Assembly: GCF_000717915.1 (NCBI RefSeq)
Contig: NZ_JOCX01000010.1
Location: forward strand, 62,001-126,000
DNA: 64,000 bases
DNA from: Streptomyces sp. NRRL S-244
GTDB taxonomy: Bacteria; Actinomycetota; Actinomycetes; Streptomycetales; Streptomycetaceae
Reading direction: 5' to 3'
Of the stretch, positions 61,724 through 64,000 are shown one piece after another. Position numbers and translations under genes: made by a program. The notes beneath the pieces are model-generated. The model saw only the letters and a program-made list of their open reading frames with translations, made no database searches and had not been told where the DNA came from. Position 1 is the first letter of the stretch, and each line of letters starts with the position of its first letter.

Positions 61724-63202
61724 TTACGCGTCCGCGATCGGGATCTGCTGAGCCGTCGACGACGCCGGCGTCTTGCCGTTCACCGGGGTGGTGTCCGGGG
61801 CGGCGGCCGGCTGGGACATCGACGAGAGCAGCTGGCGGGCCAGGCCCAGGCCCGTGCCGCCCATGGTCAGCGCCTTGGCGAACATCTCCGACATGCCCTC
61901 CGCGCCGTTCAGGAGGACCATGTGCTCCACGTTGCCGAAGGCACCCGCGCCCGCCTCCACGATCGCCGGCCAGTTCTCGGCGAGCTGCTGGGCGACGACC
62001 GCCTCCTGGTTCTCGGCCAGTGCGGCGGCGCGCGCCTTGATGGCGTCGGCCTCGGCGAGGCCCTTCGCCTTCGCCGACGCCGCGACCGCGAGCCCCTTCG
62101 CCTGGGTGGCAGCGGCCTCGGCCTCACCGGTCGCCCGGGTGGCCTTCGCGGCCGCCAGACCCCGGGCCTCGGTGGCCGCCGCGTCCGCGGTCGCCGCCGT
62201 CGTGACGCGCGTGGCTTCGGCCGCGGCCGCCAGCTCGGTCTCCTTGGCCTTGGCCTGCGCCGCCGAGATGCGGGCGTCGCGCTCCGCCTCGGCGCGGGTG
62301 CGGGTCTCGTACGCCGCCGCGTCCGCGGGCTTGCGTACGTCCGCCTGGAGCTGCTGCTCGCGCCGGTGGGCTTCGAGCTCGGCGACGCGGGTCTCCTGTA
62401 CGACGACCTCCTGGCGGGCCGCGGCCTCCGAGAGCGGGCCCGCCTGGCGGGCGGTCGCGGCGGCCTTGTCGCGCTCGGCCTGGTAGCCGGCCTGGAGGAT
62501 CTCGCTGTCGCGGGTGGCCTCCGCCATCCGCGCGAAGGCGGTCTGCTCGGCCTCGGTGGCCAAACGGTTCGCCTCGGCCTGCGCGATGCGCGCGTCCCGC
62601 TGGACGGCGGCCGCGTGCGGCATCGCCAGGTTCTTGATGTAGCCCGTCGGGTCCTCGATCTCGTGGATCTGGAGCGAGTCGACGATCAGGCCGAGCTTCT
62701 CCATCTCCGTACCGCAGGCCGCCCGGGTCTGCCCCGTCAGCTTCTCCCGGTCGCGGATCATGTCCTCGACCGTCAACCCGCCCACGATGGACCGCAGATG
62801 GCCGGCGAAGACGATGTGCACCCGCTCGGGCATCATCTTCTGCTGGTCCAGGAAGCGGCGCGCCGCGTTCGCGATGGACACGAGGTCGTCGCCGATCTTG
62901 AAGATCACGACGCCCTTGACCCGCAGCGGGATGCCCTGGTGGGTCACGCAGTCCACGTTCAGCTGGGTCTCGTTGAGGTCCAGCGAGAGCTTGCGCACCG
63001 CCTGCACACCGGGGACCACGAGGGTTCCGCGCCCGGTGACGATCCGGAACCCCATGCCCTCGCCGATGCCCTCGGTGCGGTGCGTGGAGCCGGAGATGAC
63101 GAGTGCCTCGTTCGGTTCGGCCACTCGCCACATGAGCTTGAACAGGCCGATCAAGGCCAGGATTGCGGCGAGAACGATTCCCGCCACGACGCCGATAGCC
63201 AT
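61724..63202 (-). CDS. Flotillin-like SPFH-domain protein
   Basis: A 492-residue membrane-associated scaffold. An N-terminal membrane helix (AIGVVAGIVLAAILALIGLF) is followed by the SPFH/band-7 domain (about 30-200; PNEALVISGSTHRTEGIGEG; DLNETQLNVDCVTHQGIPLR). A long Ala/Glu/Gln-rich coiled coil (200-400; AARQEVVVQETRVAELEAHR) leads to a C-terminal domain. This is the flotillin/YuaG layout; flotillins organise membrane microdomains and assist signalling and secretion. AAGGGGGCG precedes ATG 63202. The gene upstream encodes an NfeD-like protein, the usual flotillin partner. Confidence 0.93.
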   Translation of the reverse strand: MAIGVVAGIVLAAILALIGLFKLMWRVAEPNEALVISGSTHRTEGIGEGMGFRIVTGRGTLVVPGVQAVRKLSLDLNETQLNVDCVTHQGIPLRVKGVVIFKIGDDLVSIANAARRFLDQQKMMPERVHIVFAGHLRSIVGGLTVEDMIRDREKLTGQTRAACGTEMEKLGLIVDSLQIHEIEDPTGYIKNLAMPHAAAVQRDARIAQAEANRLATEAEQTAFARMAEATRDSEILQAGYQAERDKAAATARQAGPLSEAAARQEVVVQETRVAELEAHRREQQLQADVRKPADAAAYETRTRAEAERDARISAAQAKAKETELAAAAEATRVTTAATADAAATEARGLAAAKATRATGEAEAAATQAKGLAVAASAKAKGLAEADAIKARAAALAENQEAVVAQQLAENWPAIVEAGAGAFGNVEHMVLLNGAEGMSEMFAKALTMGGTGLGLARQLLSSMSQPAAAPDTTPVNGKTPASSTAQQIPIADA

Positions 63203-63340
63203 CGGCAACGCCCCCTTATCGCAGTGCCGTTCGACACTGACGAGGGCGAGTGTGCTCCTGCGGCGGGCCGTTAAGAAGACGCTGGCGCTTTCTTGTCGCC
63301 ATCTTGATACGAACCACATCCGCCCAGGTGGCACCGGGGC

Positions 63341-63559
63341 TCAGTTGTCGTACGCCGCCATCACGTACACCGTGCGCGGCGGCAGGTACTCGACGACGGT
63401 CACGACCGTTCCGACCGGCAGCCGGCCCGTCCCGTGCGCCGGATGGGCGAGGAAGTGCTCCGCGCCGCCCCGGATGCGGACGATCACCTCGCCCACGAGC
63501 CCGGGGCCCACCGTCCCGGTCACCCGGCCGTCCAGCCCCACCATGCCGTCTTCCCCCAT
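63341..63559 (-). CDS. Minimal NfeD-like (OB-fold) protein
   Basis: A 72-residue protein: GMVGLDGRVTGTVGPGLVGE, VIVRIRGGAEHFLAHPAHGT and LPVGTVVTVVEYLPPRTVYV follow the beta-barrel order of the NfeD C-terminal soluble domain. It lacks the membrane helices that full NfeD proteins have. It precedes the flotillin gene on the same strand, 138 bases away, matching the NfeD-flotillin pairs of other bacteria. It may modulate flotillin assembly. Confidence 0.75.
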   Translation of the reverse strand: MGEDGMVGLDGRVTGTVGPGLVGEVIVRIRGGAEHFLAHPAHGTGRLPVGTVVTVVEYLPPRTVYVMAAYDN

Positions 63560-63603
63560 GCGCCGAGGGTACGCCGCCGGGGGACGGCCGTCGCTCCGTA
63601 CGA

Positions 63604-64000
63604 CTACGAGTGCCCGAGGTCCGCGGCCGGGAGGTCCGTCGAGGGGACCGAGCCCGTGTCGGGGGCCGGGCGCAGCGGGAACTCGTCCGTGGCCATCGAG
63701 TCGAGCACCGGCGGCGCCGGGCGCAGCGGCTTCGGCATGACCGCGGCCTCCGAGTGGCCGCCGCAGCCGTACGAGAGCGAGACGAGGTGCCCGTCGGCCG
63801 GGCCGAACTCGTTGGCGCAGACCCCGAAGGCCTGGCCCAGCGAGCCGCCGATGGCGACGAGGAACCCGCAGGAGACGCAGGAGGCGGGCGCGGCCTGCGC
63901 CATCGGGGTCTTGGCGCCGAAGGACTCGTCCCAGCGGTCGGCGGCGCTGTGCAGCCCGTACCGGGACAGGACCCGGGCGCGCCGCATGCCGAGCTCCTCG
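63604..64000 (-). CDS. DUF3027-domain protein, C-terminal part
   Basis: The frame is open to the right edge; the visible 131 residues are the C-terminus. AELGMRRARVLSRYGLHSAA-like helices lead to a cysteine-rich part (ASCVSCGFLVAIGGSLGQAF; VCANEFGPADGHLVSLSYGC) that is the DUF3027 signature, possibly zinc-binding. A Pro-rich tail ends it. Function unknown. The N-terminus lies beyond the window. Confidence 0.85.
   Translation of the reverse strand, partial: EELGMRRARVLSRYGLHSAADRWDESFGAKTPMAQAAPASCVSCGFLVAIGGSLGQAFGVCANEFGPADGHLVSLSYGCGGHSEAAVMPKPLRPAPPVLDSMATDEFPLRPAPDTGSVPSTDLPAADLGHS

Overview
The window looks like a piece of Streptomyces chromosome (or a close relative). It is very GC-rich, codons end in G or C, and ATGA and TGATG start/stop overlaps are frequent. 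TTA codons are almost absent; I noticed only one inside a gene. It carries streptomycete hallmarks: a DesR-like DtxR regulator, a DasR-like operator, an NsdA-like regulator, mycothiol-type (MDMPI) proteins and a class F sortase. From memory, the gene order resembles the SCO4350-SCO4410 part of the S. coelicolor core; I could not check this. I see no prophage, insertion sequence, CRISPR array, tRNA or rRNA.

Layout. 1-3.1 kb: end of an unknown gene, a NarL-type two-component pair and an anti-sigma-type ATPase. 3.4-8.5 kb: two adjacent acyl-CoA dehydrogenases and an amidohydrolase, divergent from an acyl-CoA synthetase, with two matching operator-like inverted repeats between them. 8.6-12.7 kb: EF-hand protein, an ECF-type sigma gene interrupted by an in-frame amber codon, its zinc-finger anti-sigma partner, purU and a conserved hypothetical. 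12.9-18 kb: orphan substrate-binding lipoprotein, a protein with seven 17-residue repeats, an NsdA-like regulator and a stand-alone prim-pol protein. 18-25 kb: ABC exporter, alpha/beta hydrolase with a TTA codon, desR, a SIS-domain protein with a DasR-like site, and a PAS/PAS sensor.

25.1-25.4 kb holds a promoter, a 12-codon ORF and a strongly structured element that I cannot assign. It is followed by pdxH and a citrate synthase. 27.5-36.5 kb, all on the minus strand, is an acyl-CoA carboxylase catabolic cluster: TIGR03084-type protein, AtuA-like protein, carboxyltransferase, biotin carboxylase, acyl-CoA dehydrogenase, enoyl-CoA hydratase and TetR. An operator-like palindrome lies at its head, so the last gene may repress the first promoter. 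36.8-43.9 kb: CocE/NonD hydrolase, DUF1801 protein, EamA exporter, FAD/Fe-S oxidoreductase and serC. 44-48.9 kb: a secreted protein overlapping a class F sortase, then a sacsin-like GHKL ATPase gene that appears frameshifted. 48.9-57.3 kb: secreted FG-GAP protein, CtpE-like P-type ATPase, DUF2530 protein, purine permease, a ribbon-helix-helix protein, and a MarR/MFS pair. 57.3-64 kb: a secreted beta-propeller-like protein, SGNH hydrolase, Uma2 nuclease-like protein, aldo/keto reductase, a 29-residue membrane peptide, ThpR, a flotillin with a minimal NfeD-like partner, and the end of a DUF3027 gene.

Four genes (serC, the EamA exporter, marR and the 29-residue peptide) have a TANNNT -10-like hexamer exactly 6 nt before the start codon and no Shine-Dalgarno sequence at the usual position (marR has only a weak AAGAG abutting its start), suggesting leaderless mRNAs. 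Strong candidates for follow-up are the 25.1-25.4 kb element, the amber sigma gene, the frameshifted sacsin-like ATPase, the two operator systems and the TTA-containing hydrolase.
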